Shown here: positions 7,173 to 15,427 of the stretch, in pieces
How the letters are laid out: each line of letters begins with the position of its first letter
Numbering within the stretch: the first letter of the stretch is position 1
Assembly (NCBI GenBank): GCA_964342365.1
Contig: CAYFGW010000013.1
Coordinates: 1-32,384 of the forward strand
Direction of reading: 5' to 3'
DNA from: CAXRDE01 sp964342365
GTDB taxonomy: Bacteria > Cyanobacteriota > Sericytochromatia > UBA7694
Length of the DNA: 32,384 bases
Program-made: the position numbers and the translations under genes
Notes under the pieces: model-generated
The model's database searches: none
What the model was told of the DNA's origin: nothing
What the model saw: the letters and a program-made list of their open reading frames with translations, nothing else

Positions 7173-8114
7173 CTAGAGGTGACGGCCGACGATCGCAATG
7201 ACGGTCACTTTGACCTGATCGCGCATGTCTTCATCCAGAACGGTACCGAAAATCACGTTGGCATCAGGATTCACGGTATTGTAAATCACTTCTGCCGCTT
7301 CATTGATTTCGTGCAGAGAGACGTCCTGACCGCTGGTGATATTAAAGACCACACCGGTGGCTCCGTCAATGGAGTATTCCAGCAGCGGGTTCTCAATGGC
7401 TTTTTTGACCGCGTCCACGGCGGGGTTTTCCACTTCCATAGAACTGGTGCCCACACCCATAACGCCGACACCTGCATCGCTCATAATGGCTTTCACATCT
7501 GCAAAGTCCACGTTAATTAAGCCGGGGATGTTGATAATGTCTGAGATGCCCTGAATGGCCTGAAGCAACACATTGTCCACTTCCTGGAAAGCGTTTTTGA
7601 CGGCCAGGCCGCCCTTCATGCTCTGCAAGAGGCGATCGTTAGATACCACGATGAGCGTGTCCACAGCATTTAACATACGCTGAATACCCGCATCAGCTTG
7701 CTCTTTACGACGCTTTCCCTCAAATAAGAAAGGGCGAGTCACCACACCGACGGTGAGTGCTCCCATGGACTTGGCCATTTCTGCCAACGCCGGACCGGCC
7801 CCTGTACCCGTTCCACCGCCCATGCCACAGGTGACAAACACCATGTCAGTGTCTTGCAAATAGTGGGCCAGATCTTCACGGCTTTCTTCAAGGGCTTTCA
7901 TACCCACGTCGGGATTTCCACCGGCACCGAGGCCACGGGTGCTTTTTCCACCAATTTGGATGCGTTCCTGGGCATCCACCATAGAAAGGGCCTGAGCATC
8001 GGTGTTAACGGCAATAAATTCTACGCCGTCGAAGGCGGCAGCGCGCATGTGATTGATAGTGTTTCCGCCGCTGCCGCCAACGCCGAAAACTTTAATGCTA
8101 ACCAGTGGTGTCAT
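7173..8114 (-). CDS. ftsZ: Cell division protein FtsZ, GTPase core only
   Basis: This is the bacterial tubulin homologue that forms the division ring. The whole GTPase core is present: FGVGGSGGNTI (10-20), AVNTDAQAL, the tubulin signature GGGTGTGAGP (99-108), GVVTRPFLFEGKRR, the switch NVDFADVKAIMSDAG (201-215) with the catalytic Asp, and the C-terminal subdomain ending at VKVTVIAIVGRHL. The protein stops there at 313 residues. The flexible linker and the conserved C-terminal peptide that binds FtsA, ZipA or SepF are both missing. The other frames after the stop encode no such peptide and a terminator hairpin follows at once, so a simple frameshift is unlikely. AAGGA lies 9 bases before the ATG. 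No mur or fts neighbours are present, so it may be a second FtsZ. Confidence 0.93.
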   Translation of the reverse strand: MTPLVSIKVFGVGGSGGNTINHMRAAAFDGVEFIAVNTDAQALSMVDAQERIQIGGKSTRGLGAGGNPDVGMKALEESREDLAHYLQDTDMVFVTCGMGGGTGTGAGPALAEMAKSMGALTVGVVTRPFLFEGKRRKEQADAGIQRMLNAVDTLIVVSNDRLLQSMKGGLAVKNAFQEVDNVLLQAIQGISDIINIPGLINVDFADVKAIMSDAGVGVMGVGTSSMEVENPAVDAVKKAIENPLLEYSIDGATGVVFNITSGQDVSLHEINEAAEVIYNTVNPDANVIFGTVLDEDMRDQVKVTVIAIVGRHL

Positions 8115-8189
8115 GTGACTGAGTCCTTATGTATACAGAATAAATATGTGGTGTATGTCTTGCTCACAGCATAGCATTGGCCGCCCGCT

Positions 8190-9341
8190 TTACTTGGTGT
8201 CCAATGCACAGTTATCCCCATTCCACTCAATATCTAACGTGCTGGCCGCCAGAATACTGGTGCCGGATTTCCGGGCAATTCTGGCAGTGCGAAACAACAT
8301 GCCAAACTGTTTGAAAAGTGGCCCCGGATCATCCAGCTGAAAAAGCGGATCTCTGGCCCGCCACAGGTCCTTGAAAATGCGGCCCGCATTGAACGGATTC
8401 TGAGGCAGTGCATAACCCAGCATGGCCACATTAATGGCCACCGGTCTGCGCGCCAGGGGGCGCACCAGACGATGGGGCTGTTCCACAAAAGCTTCCGGTA
8501 AAGCATCTTCCCGGGCAAATAAAAAGGTGCCTGTGGTAGTGCGGGGATTACATTCTATGGGGTAGTACAGGCCCCGGTGAGCAATAAAATCACAGGAAAT
8601 TTGACCCGTATAGTTAAAGTGTTTGACCAGAGTTTTAAGGGTGCGCTCAATGGCGGGAATATCCACGGATTCAAAATAAATGGTGGCTCCCGTGCCCGCC
8701 GTATAAACAGTGGGGTAAACGCTGTGAGCGGTAAGTTCGCCGTCCCTGGCCACGCTATAAGAGCAGTACTGGGGCCCGGGCAAAAATTCCTGCAGGACCC
8801 AGGGGTGCCTGGGGGTGGGTTGAATCTTCTGGTAGACCCTGTGCAGGGGTTCATTGATATATACCGCGCTGGCAAAGCGAGAATATTCCGCTTTAAGCAC
8901 GTATTTCCCCCATTCTGGCAGACGTGCTTTGAGCTGTGCCCGGTCACAAATTTGCTCCGTGGCAGGTGCTGGTAACCGCAGCTGCTGCAAAAGCAAATTA
9001 AAGCGATACTTGCTGTGCAATTCCTGCAACACGTCGATGGAGGGCGTAAACACTTCACAATCTAAAGCATCTTTATGCATGGCCACATAAAAGGTTTCTT
9101 CACAGGTGGGCACCAGAAGATCAATATGTCGGCGGGCAATAATATCCTGTAGTCCTTGAATAAAACCCGCCGTCTGCTGACGGGGAGCAGGAACCGTGAA
9201 GTTTTTACTACAGCTATTAGAAGCCCCCGCCAGATTGGGCTGCAGACTTTCGGCCACATCACACCGCCAGCCCATTTCTGCGAAAAGACGAATCAGGGCC
9301 AGGGTGGCCGGACTTCGCCCTCCCGTGAACAGTACGTTCAT
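8190..9341 (-). CDS. ATP-grasp enzyme, unknown substrate
   Basis: The 383-residue protein opens with a pre-ATP-grasp fold (MNVLFTGGRSPATLALIRLF) and ends its catalytic part with the Mg-binding strand CDFIAHRGLYYPIECNPRTT. Between them lie YVLKAEYSRFASAVYI and PWVLQEFLPGPQYCSYSVARDGEL, the pattern of carboxylate-amine/thiol ligases such as PylC and carbamoyl-phosphate synthase-like enzymes. About 110 residues follow the ATP-grasp core and carry no motif I know. The ATG at 9341 shares one base with the stop of the ketosynthase gene (TGATG), so translation is coupled. A longer in-frame start at 9398 adds only an unlikely Gly-rich peptide. By analogy it would join an amine to an acyl or carboxylate product of its operon, which is inference. 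Confidence 0.8.
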   Translation of the reverse strand: MNVLFTGGRSPATLALIRLFAEMGWRCDVAESLQPNLAGASNSCSKNFTVPAPRQQTAGFIQGLQDIIARRHIDLLVPTCEETFYVAMHKDALDCEVFTPSIDVLQELHSKYRFNLLLQQLRLPAPATEQICDRAQLKARLPEWGKYVLKAEYSRFASAVYINEPLHRVYQKIQPTPRHPWVLQEFLPGPQYCSYSVARDGELTAHSVYPTVYTAGTGATIYFESVDIPAIERTLKTLVKHFNYTGQISCDFIAHRGLYYPIECNPRTTTGTFLFAREDALPEAFVEQPHRLVRPLARRPVAINVAMLGYALPQNPFNAGRIFKDLWRARDPLFQLDDPGPLFKQFGMLFRTARIARKSGTSILAASTLDIEWNGDNCALDTK

Positions 9342-10351
9342 CAGTAAATCATCACCAGGCCACCCAGCGACAGACCCGCACCGGTCCCCAGCAAACATAC
9401 CCTGTGCCCACGCTGAATGCGCCCGTCGGCTATAGCATCATACAGCGCCATGGGAATAGAGGCCGCCATGCAATTGCCGTGGGTACTCAAATGGTCAATA
9501 TACTGATCCTCACGCCAGCGAAACAGGCGTCGGGCGGTGTCCAATGCTCCTTTGCTAGCCTGATGAGGCACAATAAAATCACAATGTTTGAAGTTAAAAT
9601 CCAGGGGGGCAAACAGTTGCTTAAGAAAAGGCCGCAGTTTTTTAAAGGCCATTCCCAACACTTTGGGACCGTTCATATGAAAGGTAAAGTCCGCAGGGTC
9701 GCTATCAGGGGTATTCGGATGTAACACATTGCCCCCGCCCTTCACGTAGGTAAACATGGCTCCGTCCCCGTAGGTTTCAAGACGGCTGTTTAAAATGCCG
9801 CTAACTCCTGCCGGGTCGATGGCCACAATGGCAGCCGCAGCGCCGTCGCCGAGTAAAGTGAAGCTCTCCCGCTCAGCGGGGTTCAAAGAGCGAGATGAAA
9901 TTTCAGTGGAGACAATCGCAATCTTGCGATAACGTCCGGTGGCTAAAAAGCTAGCGGCCACTTCCAGAGCGGTAATAAAGCTCAAACAAGTGGCATCTAC
10001 GGTAAAACTGGGAATACCCGATTTGCCTTTGCCCATGAACTTTTGAATCAAGCAGGACGTGTCCGGAATCGGATGATCATAAGAACCTGAAGCATTCAGT
10101 ATCAGATCCAGTTCTTCATAAGCCATGCCTGCCTGAGTCAGGGCTTCCGTTAAAGCATGAGCTCCGAGTTCGGCATTGGTTTCCTGCCTGGCCCAGTGCC
10201 TGACGCGCACGCCGGATTTTTTTTCAATCCAGCCGGTTTCAAGCCCCCAGCGTTCTTCCAGGCTGACAGAACTGACCTGCTGCGGCGGTAAATACTTGCC
10301 CATGCCCAGAATTTTTAAAGGTACCGGTGTGGCAAAAGTAGATCCCGTCAT
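9341..10351 (-). CDS. 3-oxoacyl-ACP synthase III-like (KAS III/FabH-like) ketosynthase
   Basis: This 336-residue thiolase-fold enzyme has a complete KAS III triad: Cys122 in VDATCLSF, His263 in VPHQAS and Asn293 in STHGNCMAAS. Family motifs also include WIEKKSGVRVRHWA near 41, LLGDGAAAAIV near 167 and LGTGAGLSLGGLVMI at the C terminus. KAS III enzymes condense an acyl-CoA with malonyl-ACP in fatty acid initiation, or make and transfer acyl groups in specialised pathways. It sits between a glucan branching enzyme (ATGA overlap at 10348-10351) and an ATP-grasp gene (TGATG), away from any fab cluster. A specialised acyl or lipid modification role is therefore more likely than housekeeping FabH, but this is not proved. 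Confidence 0.85.
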   Translation of the reverse strand: MTGSTFATPVPLKILGMGKYLPPQQVSSVSLEERWGLETGWIEKKSGVRVRHWARQETNAELGAHALTEALTQAGMAYEELDLILNASGSYDHPIPDTSCLIQKFMGKGKSGIPSFTVDATCLSFITALEVAASFLATGRYRKIAIVSTEISSRSLNPAERESFTLLGDGAAAAIVAIDPAGVSGILNSRLETYGDGAMFTYVKGGGNVLHPNTPDSDPADFTFHMNGPKVLGMAFKKLRPFLKQLFAPLDFNFKHCDFIVPHQASKGALDTARRLFRWREDQYIDHLSTHGNCMAASIPMALYDAIADGRIQRGHRVCLLGTGAGLSLGGLVMIY

Positions 10352-11979
10352 GCGTGGGCCTGCGGCAGGCGGTATACGCTATAGTCAATTTCAGGGAAGA
10401 TATTATCGAGATATTCCACCTTGGTGAGCCATTCGGGGTCAATGCTCTGGCTATACATGCCCTGATAGAGCTGATTAAAACGGTACAAGTGGGTTTTGAC
10501 GCGCTTAACGGCATATTCTACCATCGTGCCCGTTTTCATAATAAAGGGCCAGTCGGAACTTTGAGCCAGTAAAAGCTCGCGGGCCGCCTGATTGAGGGCC
10601 TGTTTTTGCACACCTTCGGTCTCCGGGAAACGGTAAGCCAGTTCAATCATGCGTTCGGTGGCCTTGTGCAAATGACGATAGATTTTATCGTTGGTTTCAT
10701 TGAGCCAGAAGCTGTTATAACCGTTAGCTCCCCAGCTAGAAGGAGATGGCTCCGCCAGCTGTTGGGTAGGATTATTGAGCAGGTACTCATAGGGCGTGGT
10801 CATTTTGTAGACGGACTGATTGTGGGTGGCCTTGCGCAACACCAGATTCAGCCATTCGGGGCCTTCAAACCACCAGTGTCCGTAAAGTTCCGCGTCATAG
10901 GGCGAGAGTACCAGAGGCTTATGTCCTTCAAAAACGTGGGCCAAATTGGTCAATTGCTCGGCCCGGCTGCGCACAAAATGATTGGCGTGCACATCACACT
11001 TCTGACGGGCCATTTCCAGATTATAAGGCTGCTTTTCGGCGGTTTTTCCCGTCACCCGGTAATATTTAATGCCGGTGTTTTTGCGCGTACCGTCGGGCTG
11101 AATATAGTCTTTGATGTAGTCAAAATCCAGATCGTAACCAATATCGCGATAATACTCTCTGAAATAGTGATCACCGGGGTAACCCACTTCAGAACTCCAC
11201 ACCTGCTCTGAAGACTCACGATCGCGACAAAAGACCGCCACGCCGGTATCCGGGCAAAAAATAGGGGCATAGGCGCCGTAGCGCGAACGGGGCGTGGAGT
11301 TGACAATGCCGTGGGTGTCCGTAAAGAAAAACTCAATGCCCGCCTGCTTCAAGAAACGATCGGCACCCGGGTAAAAGCCACATTCAGCCAGCCAGATACC
11401 TCTGGGATTGCGGTCAAAATGTCCGCGATAGCTCTGGGCCGCCACTTCAATTTGTGCCTGAACGGCTTCGGGGTACATTTGAAACAGAGGCAAAAAGCCG
11501 TGGGTAGCACAGCAGGTAACAATTTCTAAAAAGCCGTAGTCCTGAAATTTTTTAAAGCCGGTAATTAAATTGCGGTGGTAGGTTTCGTCAAAGAGTTTAT
11601 ACGTGGCCTTAAAACGGTCGGCATAATACAGCGCCAGAGGATGAAAGTGACTGTCTCCGCGGGTGCGAACCACTTCTTTTTCCGCCAGTTCCACCAGACG
11701 GCCAATATAGACCAGATAACGATCTTGCAACAAAGGGTCTGCTAACATGGCCAGCAGTGAGGGCGTCATGGTCATGGTCAGGCGAAAATCAATGCCGTCT
11801 TTCATGAGGTTTTCAAACATCACCAGCAAGGGCACGTAAGTTTCGGTAATGGCTTCGTACAGCCAGTGTTCTTCTAAAAAGTAGTCATACTCCGGATGAC
11901 GCACATAGGGCAAGTGGGCGTGCAGCACCATTGCGTGATAACCAATGGGGTCTCGTTGGGGAGGAATAAATGTAGCCAT
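10348..11979 (-). CDS. GH57 family 1,4-alpha-glucan branching enzyme (DUF1957-containing)
   Basis: This 543-residue protein has the GH57 glucan branching enzyme layout and length. LHAHLPYVRHPE (19-30) begins the barrel. The nucleophile Glu is in GIWLAECGFYP (E199). The acid/base Asp is in LSPYDAELYGHWWFEGPEWL (D362). The C-terminal helical DUF1957-type region contains SSWGANGYNSFWLN. Such enzymes introduce alpha-1,6 branches into glycogen-like glucans. The ATG at 11979 overlaps the stop of the DUF4912 gene (TAATG). A longer start at 12018 would add 13 residues inside that gene and is less likely. No glgA, glgC or phosphorylase is nearby, so the glucan supply is elsewhere in the genome. Confidence 0.93.
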   Translation of the reverse strand: MATFIPPQRDPIGYHAMVLHAHLPYVRHPEYDYFLEEHWLYEAITETYVPLLVMFENLMKDGIDFRLTMTMTPSLLAMLADPLLQDRYLVYIGRLVELAEKEVVRTRGDSHFHPLALYYADRFKATYKLFDETYHRNLITGFKKFQDYGFLEIVTCCATHGFLPLFQMYPEAVQAQIEVAAQSYRGHFDRNPRGIWLAECGFYPGADRFLKQAGIEFFFTDTHGIVNSTPRSRYGAYAPIFCPDTGVAVFCRDRESSEQVWSSEVGYPGDHYFREYYRDIGYDLDFDYIKDYIQPDGTRKNTGIKYYRVTGKTAEKQPYNLEMARQKCDVHANHFVRSRAEQLTNLAHVFEGHKPLVLSPYDAELYGHWWFEGPEWLNLVLRKATHNQSVYKMTTPYEYLLNNPTQQLAEPSPSSWGANGYNSFWLNETNDKIYRHLHKATERMIELAYRFPETEGVQKQALNQAARELLLAQSSDWPFIMKTGTMVEYAVKRVKTHLYRFNQLYQGMYSQSIDPEWLTKVEYLDNIFPEIDYSVYRLPQAHA

Positions 11980-13610
11980 TATCCGAACACCCCGCTGCCA
12001 GAAACGGGTTTGGGCCACAGTTCCCAGGGGTGCATATCCTGCTGTTTCACGGGCTGTAAGCTTCCTGACCAGTGCACTTCAGAGGCCCCCTGAGGCTGGA
12101 GCCAACGGACCCGTTCACTGCCCGCCGGCTGTGTGGTCCAACGCAACATACGTTCGCTGCCACCGGGCCTGAACCAGCTAAAGAGACTGGCTCCAAGGAA
12201 TTTTCGTAACGTCCAATCACTAGAACCCAGAGGCATATACTCGGTCACTTCCCAGGGCCAGATGGCGTAAGAGATCATCAGCGCCTGATCATAAGGATCG
12301 GTAATCCACTGCTCAAACATCATGGGCAAAGCGTCTGTGGGAATATCGCTGAACCAGCGCACCTCAAAAGGCAGCCCCAGCCAATTACTCATCTGCTGTC
12401 CCCCTTCCCGGGTCAGCCAGCTTTCGGTGGCCTCCTCATTCATCCCCTGCACGGGTGCCGTGTGGTGTTGAACGGGTCCCGGCGTGGATTCCACCACGGG
12501 CTGGGGTTTGGGGGGCTCCGGAGGTTTCAGGAACACCGCCCGGCTCGGAGGGGGACGCCACTGTACGGGTACTGGATCCACAAAGCCGGTAGCCACAGGA
12601 CGTGAAGGTGTTTCCGTTTCCTGAGTTTGTGCCGAGCGCGGTGGGCGGGGGTTAAACTGTACGGGCGTGGGCGTATAGTCTTCAAAAAATGCCGTGACCA
12701 GTTCACGGGGGGCCGCGGAAGACTCCACGGGTTCAGGCAACGCGAGATTGGCGCTGTCTTTGGAGACCAGACGATCCGTAACCACGGGCTGAGCGGGCAC
12801 AAAATGCGCAAAACGATCCTGTCGTACCGGCGATACCGTCGCCGGAGGAATATAGACCGTATTGGAACGCAGCAGGGTTTCGAGTCCTTTTGCGTGACGG
12901 TACACCAACTCCACACACAGATTACGATCGTGCCAACTGGTGTTAACGTAAAATTCACGACTCAGCGGGTCACAGCTGAGCAACTCATAATTGTGGGCGT
13001 TTTCGCCGTTATACATCACGCCTGTGACGTCGGAAACTTTGAGCATAAAAACGTCGGGAGCCCGGTTCAGAATATCTTTGACATCGGCTTCTAATGGGGT
13101 ATCAAAGTCCCAGTACACATAAAAGCGAAAGGGATCAATGGGCAGGGCCACAAGCTCTTTTTCCGCGTAAAAATCAGGCAATTCAATGTCTTCATCTTTT
13201 TCTAAGATATAGTCATCGTGAGTGCCCTTGTGCACAAATCGGGAGGGACTGAACAAATAACGCAAACGGTGCTCTTCATAAGCTTTTCGTTCGGCGGCAC
13301 GACGGGCTTCCACTTCCTGTTCGCGTGTCAGGATGCTTTTTTTGGCAGGAGTCTGAGCGGTTTTCGGGGCGACACTCCTGGTTTCGGGTTTTGTGGGTTT
13401 TGCGGGGCGGGTAAATTTTTGAATTAACTGCTCCAGGCGCGCAGAGGCAGATTGTTCAGGGGTAACCTTGCGCTGAAGGGAGCGGCGAATGGCGCGACGC
13501 AGCTTGGAGGGTGATTTACGGTAATAATGTTTGATTTTTAAATGGCGTCCTATTTGACGCAGCGTGCGGCTACTCAAAGCGCGCAGGGGGTCTTTTTCGG
13601 GGGTGCTCAT
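11979..13610 (-). CDS. DUF4912 domain protein with Rho_N-like N terminus and GxS(E/D) repeats
   Basis: This 543-residue protein is of unknown biochemical function. Residues 8-45 are strongly basic and resemble a Rho_N/SAP-type helical motif (LSSRTLRQIGRHLKIKHYYRKS). After a Lys/Pro-rich linker, residues 147-258 match DUF4912 (FYAEKELVALPIDPFRFYVYWDFD, FYVNTSWHDRNLCVELVYR). A long Pro-rich linker (about 300-390) leads to an aromatic C-terminal part. There, degenerate units recur every 10-14 residues: GSSD (462), GASL (473), GGSE (483), GSE (498), GASE (508). DUF4912 proteins are known beside GH57 branching enzymes in several phyla. Here it is the first gene of the overlapping operon. It may be a glucan or carbohydrate-associated scaffold. 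No signal peptide is seen. Confidence 0.82.
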   Translation of the reverse strand: MSTPEKDPLRALSSRTLRQIGRHLKIKHYYRKSPSKLRRAIRRSLQRKVTPEQSASARLEQLIQKFTRPAKPTKPETRSVAPKTAQTPAKKSILTREQEVEARRAAERKAYEEHRLRYLFSPSRFVHKGTHDDYILEKDEDIELPDFYAEKELVALPIDPFRFYVYWDFDTPLEADVKDILNRAPDVFMLKVSDVTGVMYNGENAHNYELLSCDPLSREFYVNTSWHDRNLCVELVYRHAKGLETLLRSNTVYIPPATVSPVRQDRFAHFVPAQPVVTDRLVSKDSANLALPEPVESSAAPRELVTAFFEDYTPTPVQFNPRPPRSAQTQETETPSRPVATGFVDPVPVQWRPPPSRAVFLKPPEPPKPQPVVESTPGPVQHHTAPVQGMNEEATESWLTREGGQQMSNWLGLPFEVRWFSDIPTDALPMMFEQWITDPYDQALMISYAIWPWEVTEYMPLGSSDWTLRKFLGASLFSWFRPGGSERMLRWTTQPAGSERVRWLQPQGASEVHWSGSLQPVKQQDMHPWELWPKPVSGSGVFG

Positions 13611-13651
13611 AACTCTTATGATCTCCTCTGTCTTGAGTCAGATTCATCTCT

Positions 13652-13657
13652 ATTGTA
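13652..13657 (-). promoter_or_regulatory. Likely -10 box of the DUF4912-GH57-ketosynthase-ATP-grasp operon
   Basis: On the minus strand TACAAT lies 41 bases before the ATG at 13610, and GAGGAG follows 12 bases before the ATG. No good -35 stands at the right distance (ATCCTT with a 17-base spacer), so only the -10 is supported. Confidence 0.4.
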
Positions 13658-13726
13658 ACCGATCTAAGTTAATAAAGGATTCGCTAAAATTAAATAAAAC
13701 CTTAACTTTTATTGCAAATCCACCCG

Positions 13727-13754
13727 TTTACGTGGGTAGGGGTTATGCTATAAA
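13727..13754 (+). promoter_or_regulatory. Promoter of the NRDE gene (extended -10)
   Basis: TGCTATAAA at 13746-13754 gives an extended -10, with TTTACG (13727-13732) as a -35 candidate 16 bases upstream. A 10-base palindrome TAAAGCTTTA at 13773-13782 falls just after the expected start of transcription and could be an operator. The start codon is at 13811. Confidence 0.45.
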
Positions 13755-13810
13755 TATGAAATCACATTTTGCAACAAGCTCTTAAAGCTTTAGTAAAGAA
13801 GGGACAACGT

Positions 13811-14593
13811 ATGTGTTTAGTGGTCTGGGGATGGAAAGTTCACCCTGAATACCCTCTTATTCTGATCGCCAATAGAGACGAGACCTACCGCCGCCCCACA
13901 CAGCCGCTTGGCCCGCTGGAAGATACTTCTCCCACGGTGTATGCAGGCCTCGATCAGAAAGCAGGCGGCACCTGGGCCGGCATTACCGAACAGGGGCGTT
14001 TTGCAGCACTCACCAATTTTCGTCAGCCATCGGAAAAAGTACCGACCGAAGCACGAAGCCGCGGTCATCTGGTCAAGGATTATCTCACGGGACGTCAGTA
14101 TCCAGACGCCTATTTGGAGCATCTGGAAACAGAGGCCCAGGATTACGCAGGCTTTAATTTGCTCGTGGGCAATAGGAAGCAATTGCTGTACTACTCTAAC
14201 CGGGGAGAACGTCCGCGAGCACTGCGCCCGGGTATTTATGGCCTGAGCAACGGATTGCTTCACAGCGGCTGGCCCAAGGTAGAGGAGTCTCGCGTGGCCT
14301 TTACCCACATTATTTCTCGCCGCAAACCCAACTTTGAGCAACTTTTTCAAATGATGCAAAACGCGCGTGAATACCCCACACAGCTTCTGCCAGACACCGG
14401 TTTACCTCTGGAACAGGAAGCGGCCCTTTCACCGGCTTTCATTCAAACCGAGAACTACGGCACCCGCTCGTCACTGCTGATGGTGGTGGATCACAAACAG
14501 CAGGCAACGGTGGTTGAAAAAACGTACACGCCCGGTCAGGTTCCCATACAGGTCAGCGAAGAAAAGCAGTTTTCCTTTGACCTTAAGCCCTGA
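13811..14593 (+). CDS. NRDE family (TANGO2-like) protein
   Basis: This 260-residue member of the NRDE/TANGO2 family carries the family-defining NRDE tetrapeptide at residues 21-24, inside YPLILIANRDETYRRPT. It also shows AGGTWAGI, FAALTNFR, SRGHLVKDYL and YGLSNGLL. The mature N terminus would begin with Cys2, as is common in the family and reminiscent of N-terminal-nucleophile hydrolases. Eukaryotic TANGO2 is linked to heme or lipid handling, but the bacterial reaction is unknown. A clear GAAGGGA ribosome-binding site 7 bases upstream fixes the ATG at 13811. A longer frame from 13769 lacks one. The 3' end overlaps the convergent HAD gene by 11 bases. Confidence 0.88.
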   Translation: MCLVVWGWKVHPEYPLILIANRDETYRRPTQPLGPLEDTSPTVYAGLDQKAGGTWAGITEQGRFAALTNFRQPSEKVPTEARSRGHLVKDYLTGRQYPDAYLEHLETEAQDYAGFNLLVGNRKQLLYYSNRGERPRALRPGIYGLSNGLLHSGWPKVEESRVAFTHIISRRKPNFEQLFQMMQNAREYPTQLLPDTGLPLEQEAALSPAFIQTENYGTRSSLLMVVDHKQQATVVEKTYTPGQVPIQVSEEKQFSFDLKP

Positions 14594-15416
14594 GCGCTTC
14601 GTTAATTTCCATGGCCTTTAAAATAGCGTCAGCGGCCCCTCCATTTTCCACGTGCCCCGCGCGATAACGGGCCACCTCAAACAGGAGCGGGTCGGCGTTT
14701 TCCATGGCTACCGGGTAGCCCACCATGTGCAACGCGCTCAGATCGTTTTGCCCATCTCCCACCATCATGGTGCGGGCCAAAGAAGTCCCGAGAATGTCAC
14801 TAGCAAGGGTTTCAATGGCACTACATTTATTCACACCCGCAGCGGTCACACTCACAAAATGGGCTCCTGGTACAGAAGGAGAAGTGGCTGAAGCATAGTT
14901 AAGATCTGCGGGTGCTGTGGCTAAAACCTGTTCCAGTTGCGCAGAGGTAACGACCCACTGGGCCCGCACCGGCTGCCCCTTTAATTCAGTGCGGGCACGG
15001 GGAATATGCTCTACCCCGATGAGCCCCGCATGATCCACAGCCAATTGGAGAGACTCCCCTTCCACGGCATCACAGGTAAAATCTTCGCCACTATACCATT
15101 CTAAAACCCAGCCGTGTTGCGCCTGCAAATCACACAATTGCTGGATCTGTTCAGCGGTGAGAGGATGAGACTTTTCCTCGCCTGTGGGCAAGTGGTATAA
15201 ACTGGCACCGCCCTGGAAAATATGCCACCCCTGTGGGTCAAGGGCTTCAGCATAACCTTTGGTGGGCCCGAGGCCTGGCCTTCCGGTGCAAATGGCAAGA
15301 TGAATCCCCGCCTGCTGAGCCTTTCTGGCGGCCTGCCACACCCGCTCATGAATTTCCGGGGACTGACCAATGAGGGTGCCGTCCACGTCCAGGCAAATCA
15401 GGTCTATTTTTTTCAC
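14583..15416 (-). CDS. HAD superfamily (Cof-type, IIB) phosphatase
   Basis: A 277-residue HAD-IIB hydrolase of the kind that dephosphorylates sugar phosphates or other small phosphometabolites in the cytosol. Motif I is CLDVDGTLIG with nucleophile Asp10 and acid Asp12. Motif II is LAICTGRP. The IIB cap domain lies in the middle, and motif III/IV is the Lys of GVNKCSAIE followed by MVGDGQNDLSAL. The start is GTG at 15416, supported by AAGGAG seven bases upstream. It begins 11 bases after the glycosyltransferase/TPR gene on the same strand, so the two are probably cotranscribed. Substrate cannot be inferred. Confidence 0.9.
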   Translation of the reverse strand: MKKIDLICLDVDGTLIGQSPEIHERVWQAARKAQQAGIHLAICTGRPGLGPTKGYAEALDPQGWHIFQGGASLYHLPTGEEKSHPLTAEQIQQLCDLQAQHGWVLEWYSGEDFTCDAVEGESLQLAVDHAGLIGVEHIPRARTELKGQPVRAQWVVTSAQLEQVLATAPADLNYASATSPSVPGAHFVSVTAAGVNKCSAIETLASDILGTSLARTMMVGDGQNDLSALHMVGYPVAMENADPLLFEVARYRAGHVENGGAADAILKAMEINEALRA

Positions 15417-15427
15417 AGAGATTCTCC

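Noticed and set aside
10606..11211. Plus-strand frame of 201 codons opposite the GH57 gene
   Set aside because: Shadow of the branching enzyme gene; no ribosome-binding site and no recognisable domain.
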